Made by a program: the position numbers and the translations under genes. This document shows, in pieces, positions 1 through 7,456 of a DNA stretch of 14,473 bases (position 1 is the stretch's first letter; the number at the start of each line of letters is the position of its first letter). This stretch comes from Lachnospiraceae bacterium. GTDB taxonomy: Bacteria; Bacillota; Clostridia; Lachnospirales; Lachnospiraceae. The DNA lies in assembly GCA_900766925.1 (NCBI GenBank), contig CAAFXG010000057.1, positions 1 to 14,473 of the forward strand, read 5' to 3'. A model generated the notes under the pieces. The model was not told the DNA's origin and made no database searches. It saw only the letters and a program-made list of their open reading frames with translations.

Positions 1-87
1 ACCGAAGCAGCCGATCTTACGGAAGAACAGTTTCAGTATCTCATGCTTGGATTAAACCCGTTGGACCCCAAAATCAAGGAAAGCTGA
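1..87 (+). pseudogene. tnpB: C-terminal remnant of IS66-family TnpB (accessory transposition protein)
   Basis: A reading frame open from the window edge ends at a TGA at 85-87. Its last 28 residues include LTEEQFQYLMLGLNP and end in DPKIKES, which resembles the C-terminus of IS66 TnpB proteins (QF/QYxxLMxGL then PK). In an intact IS66, a tnpC transposase of about 500 residues follows tnpB. Here the next DNA is the antisense end of a different gene, so the element is cut on this side. Only the tail is visible, so the assignment rests on a short motif. The fragment overlaps by 36 bases the 3' end of the minus-strand gene that stops at 52, which suggests that an IS66-related event set that gene's present stop codon. 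Confidence 0.55.
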
Positions 88-999
88 CGCAAAACCTGGA
101 TATGGACCTCTGGCTTTCCATAGTTCATTCAGAACACTATTGAGCCAATTCTTACGTTCTTCCCAATTTTCGGTATCGTCACCAATTTCAATCAGAACAT
201 CAACAGCAATAATTAGCTGATTAATAATTTCTATTGCATCGTCATTTGAAACCTCTCTACTTCCGTATTTAAAAGGTGATCTATGCTGAGGCTTAATAAC
301 AATACGGTTTAGCACTTCTTCATTATCCATATATTTCCAGTAAGGAATTGCCAATCCTTCATTTGGATAATTGGACGTAATAGGTTTCTGCCACACTACA
401 CCGCCAGCATAGTCAGCCCGTATCTGTTCTGTTGTATTTTCATAATAGTGAAAATCGTCTATCTTCTTAATTCTTGACGCACCGACAATGACATAATTAT
501 CCTCTTCGTTTTCGGAAAACGGATTACTATAACCAGCATAATAAAATATTAATGATTTTCCTTCCTCAAACTGAGCAAAATAAGCCTCTGCATTTTTCTG
601 TCTCTTGTTGTAATCGTAAGTTTTACCTTTAGCAGTCGAAAAGACATCTGCCTTATACATAGCCTCATAACACCATGTACATGCTGTATATGGAGGTAAA
701 TTCAGAATTGTTGGATCAGCATCGCTTTTCTCCCACCATGATGGAGGATCTACTTTTACCTGAATACTCTCTTTTCCAAAAGCATTAGCACTTAGTCCAC
801 AAGCAACTTTGCATGGAAACATAGCGCAAGATTCTCCAGCATGAGCCTTTTCAAACTCTAAATCTCTTGTCTCAGCAATAAGCTCACCTGGATAAGAATG
901 CTGCCCTACGCAATAAACATTTTCACATGGTTTCTTACAGATATGACCATTCCAACCATCGCTATGCCATGCCAATCTGACGCTCATATGTATAGCCAT
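52..999 (-). CDS. Cysteine-rich N-terminal fragment of a putative RecD/UvrD-like helicase of a defence-type operon
   Basis: Predicted product is 315 residues. The start at 999 is chosen because AGGAGG lies 6 bases upstream and overlaps the stop of the preceding gene, giving tight translational coupling. An ATG at 1044 has no such site. The N-terminus has WHSDGWNGHIC (11-21) and a YCVG motif at 29-32, with Cys at 21, 25, 30, 58, 63, 67, 107 and 110, which suggests a metal-binding domain. The C-terminal part ends in ARGPYPGFASAF, which I associate from memory with the point where large SF1 helicases of this type enter their motor domain. No Walker A motif is present, so the motor would be missing. 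The last residues are antisense to the IS66 tnpB tail, so this is probably a 3'-truncated gene. The family assignment is inference; the coding call is solid. Confidence 0.6.
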   Translation of the reverse strand: MAIHMSVRLAWHSDGWNGHICKKPCENVYCVGQHSYPGELIAETRDLEFEKAHAGESCAMFPCKVACGLSANAFGKESIQVKVDPPSWWEKSDADPTILNLPPYTACTWCYEAMYKADVFSTAKGKTYDYNKRQKNAEAYFAQFEEGKSLIFYYAGYSNPFSENEEDNYVIVGASRIKKIDDFHYYENTTEQIRADYAGGVVWQKPITSNYPNEGLAIPYWKYMDNEEVLNRIVIKPQHRSPFKYGSREVSNDDAIEIINQLIIAVDVLIEIGDDTENWEERKNWLNSVLNELWKARGPYPGFASAFLDFGVQRV

Positions 1000-1010
1000 G
1001 TCACACCTCC

Positions 1011-3629
1011 TTAAATCAACTCTATCAATCCATTCTTCAGACACATCTCCAGTGAATAATTGATTGTCTGTCCGGCCTTCGGTCCAGCGCTAAACTTAAT
1101 GCTGATATACTTACCATCACACTTAGTTACAACTCCAGTTCCTCCAGCTTTATGCTTAACCTTCTTGCCGATGTATCCTTTATAAACATCCGTCCCTGAA
1201 ACAACAATTTCTGCTTCCGGATCGTCCTCTTCTTCCTCCACCTTCTTCGCCGAAGGCTTTGTACTCGGAGCGCCGTTATCCTTATACTCATCTGCTGCCT
1301 GCTGTAGAGCCATCAGTTCTCTAATTTCGGCAATATGCGTCTGTGTAAACCATATTGTCTCATTACCAAATTCAACCTCAACAGGATCCATGCTTCCAAT
1401 CTCAGCATCAGACAGATTTTCAATATCATCTAAGAAATATCTCAAATCATAATCATCCGCTCTCATCTTCTTATATTCAGAAGCACAGTTTGGACATAAA
1501 CAAAGGTTCATCGGGTCGAGCTCAACTTCCGGTGAATTTGCAATCTGACACATTTCAACATTAGGAAATGCTTCATGACACATCTGGCAAGCATATTTAT
1601 ATGCCCTGTCTACTTTATACATGTTGGTAAGATAAGCCCTCACCTCACTTACAGGCTTACTTACTCTTATCTTTCGTACTCTGTATTCATACTTCGTCGG
1701 ACTTGCAAAACACAGAACCTCTGCTACATGTTTACGAAGAGAATCCCAGTTCTTAACTCTTGATGAAGGAAACTCATATGTATCCTCAGGAACCACTGTT
1801 TTTTTGCCGCCACCATTACTTGCGTTACTTCCGAAGTTCTCTTCTAGGTCAGATACAGAAATACCAAATCTTCTCTGAAGCTCAATCTCAAAATACTGGT
1901 TCTTCTGCTCTTCTGACAGTCTATCGTAATCTTTCGCAGCAGCTTCCAAGTGATCTGCTTCACTCTTCTTAAATCCTAATATTTCATACAGTTCACAATC
2001 CGGAATAATATCTCCATACAATTGAGGATTCAAATCTCTCTTAGTAATTTCTGACTGAGAAACCAAATCAAGAGACTCTGTGTATAACCACTTGCCGCTC
2101 CAGCTGGATCCATAGTACATATGCTTAGGACCATCTTTACGCACTCTGGTTACAATTTCCGAAACAGCATTATTCAAGTTCGGTGTACTTCCACCCACAT
2201 AAACAGTTCCGGTCAGTTTATTAACATTATTCAGTAAGAAGCGGAATATAAAACTTGATTTTGCCATTGAGTCCGATGACTTTGGATGACTTGATATATA
2301 TTCCAAAACCTCTGGCAAGCTTTCCAATGTAAGCTTCCAGCGGAACTCCCCATACGTTGTCCAATCTGGCTGACGACCAGGATTTCCGGTATAATATTCA
2401 CCCGAGGTTCTTGATTCATTCTTAGTTATGCTCTCGCGAACACCAAGAAGTCTCAACTGATCCACTGAAATGTCATCTATCTCGTAAAAATCTACGTCCA
2501 CATAGGCATAAGTTGCCACATGATTAAAATACTGTTCTATGCTCATACCATCGGAATTCACTGAAAAATACACAGTCTCTCTCTGAGGATTCACATATAC
2601 AGTCTTTCCACCTTTTCGACACTTTACTGACAAGTATTTTTTGATGAGATTATCCACTTCGTCCTTGTAATCAGGATTCTGGCGATATTTCATCAATTTC
2701 TTAACATCAGTAATATGCTGGTCATCAGAAATATTAGCTCCGCCCTCATATCGACGTTTAAAATCTCTGATAAAGAATTCATATTCATTTGGCTTCTGAA
2801 GCGCCAAAATTTCGGTAAAGAAATGCTTACAGTGCTCGAAAATATAATCATCAACAAAAGCAATGTCGTCAGTGTCACCGATATTTTTCGACGGAAGAAA
2901 TACATTAGGAAGGTATGAAGCATTCTCATAACCTCTCCACATAAAACTATAATCATTTGTGCTTCCATCACTCTTACGATACGGTGCAACAAATCTTCCT
3001 GTTGATGTCTTTACAAACTCTGCAGTCAGCATATTAGAACCACCACGTTGCTTAGAAAATGCTGCAGCTACAGAAGCATACATATTGTAAAGCTTGATAA
3101 GCCATTCATCATCCCTATGAGTGAGGAATGTTCTGTTTTCATTAAAATTATTACGCAAATTCTCCGGACGAATAACCTCAATATCAAGGGTATCAGTCAA
3201 GAAATCATATAATGTCTTATAGGTCTTGTTTGTCTCCGTCAAGAACGTCGGCAACCAATGGTAATCAGTTCCATCATCGATCAATTCCGTAAGCAATTCA
3301 TCTGTAAAGAGTTCAGCAAAATCAGAACCTCTGGCTATCTTAACACTTTCCGAAGATGCATAACTGCCATCTTTACAAAGAAGCAAATTTTCTTCCTGCA
3401 TCATATCTGTTGTTGCTTCAAACATGCCTTCAAACAGAGGTGCACTATAGAATACTTCTTCATCAATAGGCAAGATATTCAGCAGACTGAAATCAAGTTT
3501 TCCTGCGTTCCTGAGTTCAATAACACTATCTCTAAGTAATGCTGCAGTCTGCTTTGCCAGTTCAATATTATCCTTATCATCTGCAGGGACACTACTTCGA
3601 TTAGGTGTAGTGCGATACGGTCCCTGCAC
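1011..3629 (-). CDS. Sacsin-like (GHKL-associated) protein lacking its N-terminal ATPase domain, with C-terminal zinc-binding and SH3-like modules
   Basis: The frame is open from a TGA at 3675-3677. The only reachable start is a GTG at 3629 without a Shine-Dalgarno site. Homology-like sequence begins before that start: the frame reads KQYSKFIVQGPYRTTPNRSS. In bacterial sacsin N-terminal-ATPase-like proteins this motif directly follows the GHKL (Hsp90-type) ATPase domain, which is therefore missing. The long middle is typical of that family's repeats. Near the C-terminus CxxC pairs (Cys681/684, Cys712/715, with Cys694 and Cys710) suggest a zinc or HNH-like module, followed by an acidic linker and a small beta domain (about 815-872, GKKVKHK...GTGVVT) like the SH3/CarD-like tails of helicase-associated proteins. 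The gene is coupled to the downstream helicase-like gene. It is probably a 5'-truncated, inactive gene. Confidence 0.7.
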   Translation of the reverse strand: MQGPYRTTPNRSSVPADDKDNIELAKQTAALLRDSVIELRNAGKLDFSLLNILPIDEEVFYSAPLFEGMFEATTDMMQEENLLLCKDGSYASSESVKIARGSDFAELFTDELLTELIDDGTDYHWLPTFLTETNKTYKTLYDFLTDTLDIEVIRPENLRNNFNENRTFLTHRDDEWLIKLYNMYASVAAAFSKQRGGSNMLTAEFVKTSTGRFVAPYRKSDGSTNDYSFMWRGYENASYLPNVFLPSKNIGDTDDIAFVDDYIFEHCKHFFTEILALQKPNEYEFFIRDFKRRYEGGANISDDQHITDVKKLMKYRQNPDYKDEVDNLIKKYLSVKCRKGGKTVYVNPQRETVYFSVNSDGMSIEQYFNHVATYAYVDVDFYEIDDISVDQLRLLGVRESITKNESRTSGEYYTGNPGRQPDWTTYGEFRWKLTLESLPEVLEYISSHPKSSDSMAKSSFIFRFLLNNVNKLTGTVYVGGSTPNLNNAVSEIVTRVRKDGPKHMYYGSSWSGKWLYTESLDLVSQSEITKRDLNPQLYGDIIPDCELYEILGFKKSEADHLEAAAKDYDRLSEEQKNQYFEIELQRRFGISVSDLEENFGSNASNGGGKKTVVPEDTYEFPSSRVKNWDSLRKHVAEVLCFASPTKYEYRVRKIRVSKPVSEVRAYLTNMYKVDRAYKYACQMCHEAFPNVEMCQIANSPEVELDPMNLCLCPNCASEYKKMRADDYDLRYFLDDIENLSDAEIGSMDPVEVEFGNETIWFTQTHIAEIRELMALQQAADEYKDNGAPSTKPSAKKVEEEEDDPEAEIVVSGTDVYKGYIGKKVKHKAGGTGVVTKCDGKYISIKFSAGPKAGQTINYSLEMCLKNGLIELI

Positions 3630-3644
3630 AATAAACTTACTATA

Positions 3645-4118
3645 TTGCTTCAGGGGGATATCGGAACACTTACATCATTGGGGCATATTGAAAAATCAGC
3701 AGTTAGAAGAATTAATTCGTCCGTATTCAAGTTTGAACCGTTGCCTGAAGAGCTTCTTTATATTCAGAATTGGTATGCAGATGAGAAGAAACTGGCTACT
3801 TTATCTGAGTATTTTGTTAGATCAAAATCCGAGGTGATTATAGCTAATATGCTTGTATCCGAAGAGGTACCATTTTTATATGAAGAACCATTATATGCTT
3901 CAGATGGTACAATGTTCCTTCCTGATTTCACTGTGAAATTCAGGGGTGAAACTTACTTTTGGGAGCATGTCGGCAGGTTGGATCTTCCGGATTACAGAGC
4001 ACATTGGGAAATAAAAGAGAAGTGGTACGAGAAGCATTTTCCTGGAAAACTTTTAATTACGTATGAAGGAAAAGATTTGTCAATAGACGCAATGACAATA
4101 ATAAAGGAGCACAAATAA
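3645..4118 (+). CDS. C-terminal nuclease-like fragment of a RecD/UvrD-like helicase
   Basis: The frame is open from well upstream. The TTG at 3645 is arbitrary and lacks a ribosome binding site, so this is best read as a 5'-truncated gene. Residues 57-135 hold a PD-(D/E)xK-like pattern: RSKSEVIIANML (Glu63), YEEPLY, LPDF (Asp94) and FWEHVG (Glu107), followed by the DYRAHWEIKEKWYEKHFPG helix. I associate this with the C-terminal domain of large defence-type SF1 helicases. It could be the missing tail of the same gene whose N-terminal part lies at 52-999 on the other strand. It stops one base before the next gene begins, as in an operon. Expression would need a new promoter after the rearrangement, and none is obvious. 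Confidence 0.6.
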   Translation: MLQGDIGTLTSLGHIEKSAVRRINSSVFKFEPLPEELLYIQNWYADEKKLATLSEYFVRSKSEVIIANMLVSEEVPFLYEEPLYASDGTMFLPDFTVKFRGETYFWEHVGRLDLPDYRAHWEIKEKWYEKHFPGKLLITYEGKDLSIDAMTIIKEHK

Positions 4119-4119
4119 T

Positions 4120-4713
4120 TTGGCGAGAAGAAGCGATTACGATATTTTAAGAATCCAAACAAGTAATACTGCTATAATGTGGAAAGAATCAAGAGGCATT
4201 GCCCCTGATAATGTTGCAGATAAGATGGATGATGCAATGCTTTCATGGATGTCTGAACTGACAGATACTTTGAAAATATGGATTGATAAAGGGATTTCCA
4301 TGACTGATGGAGAACTGATTCTTGCCAGAACGAACATGGGGGCGTTGGTGGAATCTTGGCTCAAATTTTTCTATTGCGTGTTTTACGAGGATTATATTAA
4401 GAATCCTAAAACAGTTAAAGGAAAAATGGTTGAGCCTAATAATATGAAATTTGAAGATTTGAAAAATTTCAGTGATGGAATACTGTGGGATGACAATAAA
4501 TCTTCAATGTATATTTGGGTAGATAAGATTCAGCATTATAGAAATGCGGTTCATGCATTTAATTACAGAAACATTGGAACTGCAATAGAGTTCATGTCTG
4601 ATATGGATGAGTTATATAAATATGTGGAACATATATTGAACCACATCCCGTCAATAGAAGATTATATACCATATTATCCTGCGGGATATATTACAAATGT
4701 ATATTATGATTAG
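4120..4713 (+). CDS. Helical protein with an R-N-x-x-H (HEPN-like) motif, operon partner of the helicase fragment
   Basis: The 197-residue product starts at a TTG, with AAGGAG 10 bases upstream inside the end of the previous gene. It is predicted to be all helical from composition, with no membrane segment. Residues 72-92 (NMGALVESWLKFFYCVFYEDY) and the RNAVHAF motif (Arg141, His145) resemble helical RNase or helper folds of the HEPN type. The classical HEPN signature is R-x4-6-H, whereas here the spacing is R-x3-H, so catalytic activity is uncertain. The immediate coupling to a helicase-nuclease tail suggests a partner in the same antiviral or DNA-processing system. I do not recognise a named family. 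The reading frame is intact. Confidence 0.6.
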   Translation: MARRSDYDILRIQTSNTAIMWKESRGIAPDNVADKMDDAMLSWMSELTDTLKIWIDKGISMTDGELILARTNMGALVESWLKFFYCVFYEDYIKNPKTVKGKMVEPNNMKFEDLKNFSDGILWDDNKSSMYIWVDKIQHYRNAVHAFNYRNIGTAIEFMSDMDELYKYVEHILNHIPSIEDYIPYYPAGYITNVYYD

Positions 4714-5132
4714 TTGTAAAGCGACCTCTGGCGACGAATCGGAAACCACTATCTTTAAGTTTTTAGTAACTGGTAAATCACTAGTATCATTTTGAAATAT
4801 TTTTGGCATCCTACAGGGAACAAAGGTGTCCTTTCCCGGGTCCTAGGTCCTCCTAGTGCGCATCTCCCTGGGAGTGCGGTGTTTCTGCGCAAGTTGCCAA
4901 TGCAACTATGTGCGTATCCTGTTACCGTTTATTTTGTTGTATCAGTTTTCGCGACCGGTCGGCGGACAGATTTGTGAGAAGGCTGCAAATCTTGATTTTA
5001 TGGGATTTTCGTGTGTAAAGTGGTTTGAACAGAGAAGTACAGCAACAAACAGTAAAAATACGATTTTCAGCTACGGTGAACAGCTGAGTGACAACAATTA
5101 AATACATTTGCGAGTGATTCGCGGAGTGATAG
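4714..5132. other. Non-coding stretch with several hairpins; no gene supported
   Basis: This stretch follows the RNxxH gene and precedes the terminator at 5133. It contains AGTTGC-CAAT-GCAACT (4892-4907), flanked by CGCA and TGCG that extend the stem, and a GC-rich segment at about 4812-4875 with short inverted repeats around cctagg. Two overlapping open frames (4792-4977 and 4856-5101) have no usable ribosome binding site. The second has a protein-like end (GEQLSDNN), so a short degraded gene cannot be excluded. It may be the old boundary between the broken defence locus and the integrative element. Confidence 0.35.
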
Positions 5133-5167
5133 AGAGCAATCTTTTAGATGAGGTTGCTCTTTTTTTA
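5133..5167 (+). terminator. Rho-independent terminator
   Basis: AGAGCAATC at 5133-5141 pairs over 9 bp (one G-U) with GGTTGCTCT at 5152-5160 around a 10-base loop, followed directly by a run of Ts. It would stop plus-strand transcription coming from the defence-like remnant before the integrase region. Confidence 0.75.
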
Positions 5168-5207
5168 TGCACTTTTTAAAAAAATATTTTCCGGGATTTT
5201 TTCCGTT

Positions 5208-5470
5208 AGCTTATTTTTGACTCCATGTATATAGCGGAGGGAGATAAAAAGTTGCCACAAAATTTGCAATCAGCTTTTTATGACTCCAAGTAAATAACAG
5301 AGGAACACAAAAAAGTTGCTACAGAATTTGCAATCAGCTTTTTTTGACCCTAAGTACATAGTAGAGTGCAGAAAAAATATTTGAGAAAATTTCCGGATTT
5401 TTTTGTAAATAGCTTTTTCGAACCCTAAGTACTAATTGAAAAGAAAAATTTTGCAAGAAATCTTTTCAGA
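5208..5470. repeat. Four degenerate direct repeats, period 64-75 bp, upstream of the winged-helix gene and integrase
   Basis: Units begin at 5208, 5272, 5336 and 5411, each opening with AGCTT plus a T-run, then GAxYCYxAGTA-like sequence (gactccatgtatatag, gactccaagtaaataac, gaccctaagtacatag, gaaccctaagtactaat). Units 1 and 2 also share an AAAAAGTTGCxACA core and end in ATTTGCAATC. A partial earlier copy of the AT-rich half lies at about 5171-5207. The units abut with no spacers, so this is not CRISPR. The position near the element end and just before the regulator/integrase genes fits arm-type binding sites for the integrase or operators for the 5508-5960 product. Function is inferred. Confidence 0.65.
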
Positions 5471-5507
5471 AAACGTATGACATGAACAGGTGAGAAAGGA
5501 GGAAGTC

Positions 5508-5960
5508 ATGGATATACAAAGTGTATTGAAGCATATGTCGCAATACTGGGAGGTCTATGAGTACGTGGCAGAAAATGGACCATCGTTGGTAGAGAATATC
5601 AAGAGTTATTTGATTGAACATTGTCATAAACCGGAGTCTACTGCCAGAGGAAATGTCGCGGCAATAAAAGATAGTCCACTGTTCAAAGTGACGGATGGCT
5701 ATGTAATGCTGGATGAGAATGCCAGTCTTCAGCTTGAAGAAATATTGGAATACATCTTTGAGTGGAGCTATAAAGATGAGCGACACAAGCAATTACAAAC
5801 ATTAAGAGAAGATGTAAGAAAATCGGAAAGAAGAGAGAAGAGCCAAAAGGATTCGCTGAAAAAGAAAGAGACTGAATGGAACCTAAAGGAACGCTACAAG
5901 GGCATTGTATTAGTCAGAATGAATAAGGTGTATCAGTATTTAGAAGACTTAAATTCATAA
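5508..5960 (+). CDS. Winged-helix-like protein with C-terminal coiled coil, integrase neighbour
   Basis: The predicted product is 150 residues. The start at 5508 is chosen because AAAGGAGG ends 5 bases before the ATG; the frame opens earlier with a GTG at 5490 that falls before this site. Residues about 1-70 look like a small winged helix (helices around ENGPSLVENIKSYL, a helix with STARGNVAAIKDS, then a FKVTDGYVML beta wing). Residues about 85-130 are a highly charged Lys/Glu/Arg coiled coil. Such a protein could bind the direct repeats upstream and act as an accessory factor or regulator of the integrase that follows. No named family is recognised. The gene is intact. Confidence 0.6.
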   Translation: MDIQSVLKHMSQYWEVYEYVAENGPSLVENIKSYLIEHCHKPESTARGNVAAIKDSPLFKVTDGYVMLDENASLQLEEILEYIFEWSYKDERHKQLQTLREDVRKSERREKSQKDSLKKKETEWNLKERYKGIVLVRMNKVYQYLEDLNS

Positions 5961-6038
5961 AAGCGAGTGTGAAAAACACAACAGAAAACGCACTACAAAG
6001 AAACATAACACCAAGCGAGGCACAACTCACTTCCTATC

Positions 6039-6067
6039 TTCCATAATCCGCACATCCGCGATATAAT
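6039..6067 (+). promoter_or_regulatory. Candidate integrase promoter
   Basis: A perfect TATAAT at 6062-6067 is preceded 17 bp upstream by TTCCAT (6039-6044), a weak -35 box. Transcription would start near 6074, giving a short leader that still contains the integrase ribosome binding site and its hairpin. Confidence 0.4.
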
Positions 6068-6091
6068 GGAGGAGTAAAACGCTGTGGGTTG

Positions 6092-6115
6092 TTCCTCCAA
6101 AAGAAGACGGAGGAA
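6092..6115 (+). promoter_or_regulatory. Hairpin occluding the integrase ribosome binding site
   Basis: TTCCTCC at 6092-6098 is the perfect complement of GGAGGAA at 6109-6115 with a 10-base loop. The right arm is the Shine-Dalgarno sequence used by the ATG at 6123, so folding would mask it and lower integrase translation. Confidence 0.45.
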
Positions 6116-6122
6116 ACAAGAA

Positions 6123-7430
6123 ATGGCAAGAACATTAACAAAAACAAGAAAAGATAGTCACGGGTATGTACTTCGCCCGGGCGAATATCAAAGAAACGAG
6201 GGCAGATACGAGTTTAAGTACAAAGGCTGGGATGGCAAGATGCATTCCATCTATGCGCACAAGCTGGTTGATTTGCGAAAGGAGGAAAATCGCATCCGGT
6301 ATGAGATGGACCAGGGATTAGATGCATCCAAGGGACAGCTACTGACACTTAATGAGATGTACGATATGTACATGCATAGTAAGCGTGGTATTAAGGTCTC
6401 GACCAGAAGAAATTATATCTATACCTACAACAAATTTGTCAGGAGCAGCTTCGGGAAGAAACGAATCGGCAAGATTACCTTTATGGATGTACAGAATTTT
6501 TACAATTCCATGCTGGAGCAGGATATGATGCTGGCGAGCACATTGGAGAGTATACATACCCAGATTCATCCGGCGTTAGAGTTTGCGTTGCGACTTCGCT
6601 ATATCCCAACCAATCCGTCCAGTGGTGCGATGACGGATATCAAGAAAAGCGAGGAATGGGATGGCAAAGAACGAAAGCGTCATGCACTGACGATGGAACA
6701 GCAGATTGCATTTGCGGAATGTTATACCAATCACAAGGATTTGAGCGGGTGGGCAAATATTATGACCTTTTTACTTGGTACCGGTTGCCGTATCGGTGAA
6801 GCACTTGGCATGACCTGGCAGGACATTGACTTTGAGAACAGCTTGATTCATGTAAACAAGGCGCTTCTCTATCGACCAAACGAGCAGGGCAAATCGGTGT
6901 ACACCATTTCTTCCACCAAGACAAAGAATGGTGTCAGAAGCATTCCCATGCTTGACGAGGTGAGAGAGGCACTCTTAGAGGAACGTGAGATTCAGCTGGC
7001 TTTTGGTAATTATCGTACCCAGACAGTGGATGGTGTAACAGATTTCGTGTTCACGCAGGCAAAGGGTACGGTGTACAATCCGGAAGCAATCAATCGTGCA
7101 ATTGATCGCATTATCACTGCACACAATCAAGAGGAGGAAATCAAAGCAAGAAAAGAAAGTAGAGAGATTGTGATTCTTCCACATTTTTCAGCCCATCATT
7201 TACGACACACCTTCTGTACAAGGCTATGTATGACGGATTTATCCATCAAGGAAATTCAGGATATCATGGGACACGCAGATATCAACACCACCATGAATAT
7301 CTACGCCGAAGTACACCCGGACATGAAAAAGAAGTCGTTGACGAAAATGGCAGGCAAGATTATAATTAATAGGAGCGATATGTCGATTAACGAAGCTATC
7401 GCATATGATGAAGAAGACGACAAAGAGTAA
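6123..7430 (+). CDS. int: Tn916-type tyrosine recombinase (integrase)
   Basis: The 435-residue product catalyses site-specific integration and excision of the mobile element. Residues about 10-65 (GYVLRPGEYQRNEGRYEFKYKGWDGK) form an arm-binding AP2-like domain as in Tn916 Int, about 70-175 a SAM-like core-binding domain, and about 195-415 the catalytic domain. All catalytic residues are visible: Arg223 in GCRIGEALGMTW, a Lys at 266 or 268 in STKTKNG, His358-x-x-Arg361 in HHLRHTF, His384 in MGHADI and the nucleophile Tyr394 in MNIYAEV. The start at 6123 has GGAGG 9 bases upstream. A GTG at 6084 has its own GGAGGAG at 9 bases and would add 13 residues rich in Arg, but the likely promoter -10 box ends just before that site. 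The enzyme looks intact and probably active. Confidence 0.93.
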   Translation: MARTLTKTRKDSHGYVLRPGEYQRNEGRYEFKYKGWDGKMHSIYAHKLVDLRKEENRIRYEMDQGLDASKGQLLTLNEMYDMYMHSKRGIKVSTRRNYIYTYNKFVRSSFGKKRIGKITFMDVQNFYNSMLEQDMMLASTLESIHTQIHPALEFALRLRYIPTNPSSGAMTDIKKSEEWDGKERKRHALTMEQQIAFAECYTNHKDLSGWANIMTFLLGTGCRIGEALGMTWQDIDFENSLIHVNKALLYRPNEQGKSVYTISSTKTKNGVRSIPMLDEVREALLEEREIQLAFGNYRTQTVDGVTDFVFTQAKGTVYNPEAINRAIDRIITAHNQEEEIKARKESREIVILPHFSAHHLRHTFCTRLCMTDLSIKEIQDIMGHADINTTMNIYAEVHPDMKKKSLTKMAGKIIINRSDMSINEAIAYDEEDDKE

Positions 7431-7439
7431 CGTTAAAGG

Positions 7440-7455
7440 AACACTTTTAAGTGTT
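7440..7455. repeat. Perfect inverted repeat just after int
   Basis: AACACTT, TT, AAGTGTT forms a 7-bp palindrome with a 2-base centre, directly followed by the first GACG motif of the decamer array. It has no T-run, so it is a candidate protein site and not a terminator. Confidence 0.4.
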
Positions 7456-7456
7456 T

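Noticed and set aside
1355..3539. Several open frames of 60-100 residues on both strands inside the sacsin-like gene
   Set aside because: They overlap a long, family-like coding frame, have no ribosome binding sites and no protein-like features.
3610..3837. 75-residue plus-strand frame at the head-to-head junction
   Set aside because: It is an alternative frame of the helicase-tail gene, whose own frame has the nuclease motifs.
4792..5101. Two overlapping short open frames (61 and 81 residues)
   Set aside because: No convincing ribosome binding site, odd composition rich in Cys and Phe, and strong hairpins in the DNA. Kept only as a possible degraded gene.
5208..5470. CRISPR array
   Set aside because: The units abut with no spacers, are degenerate, are 64-75 bp long, and no cas gene is present.
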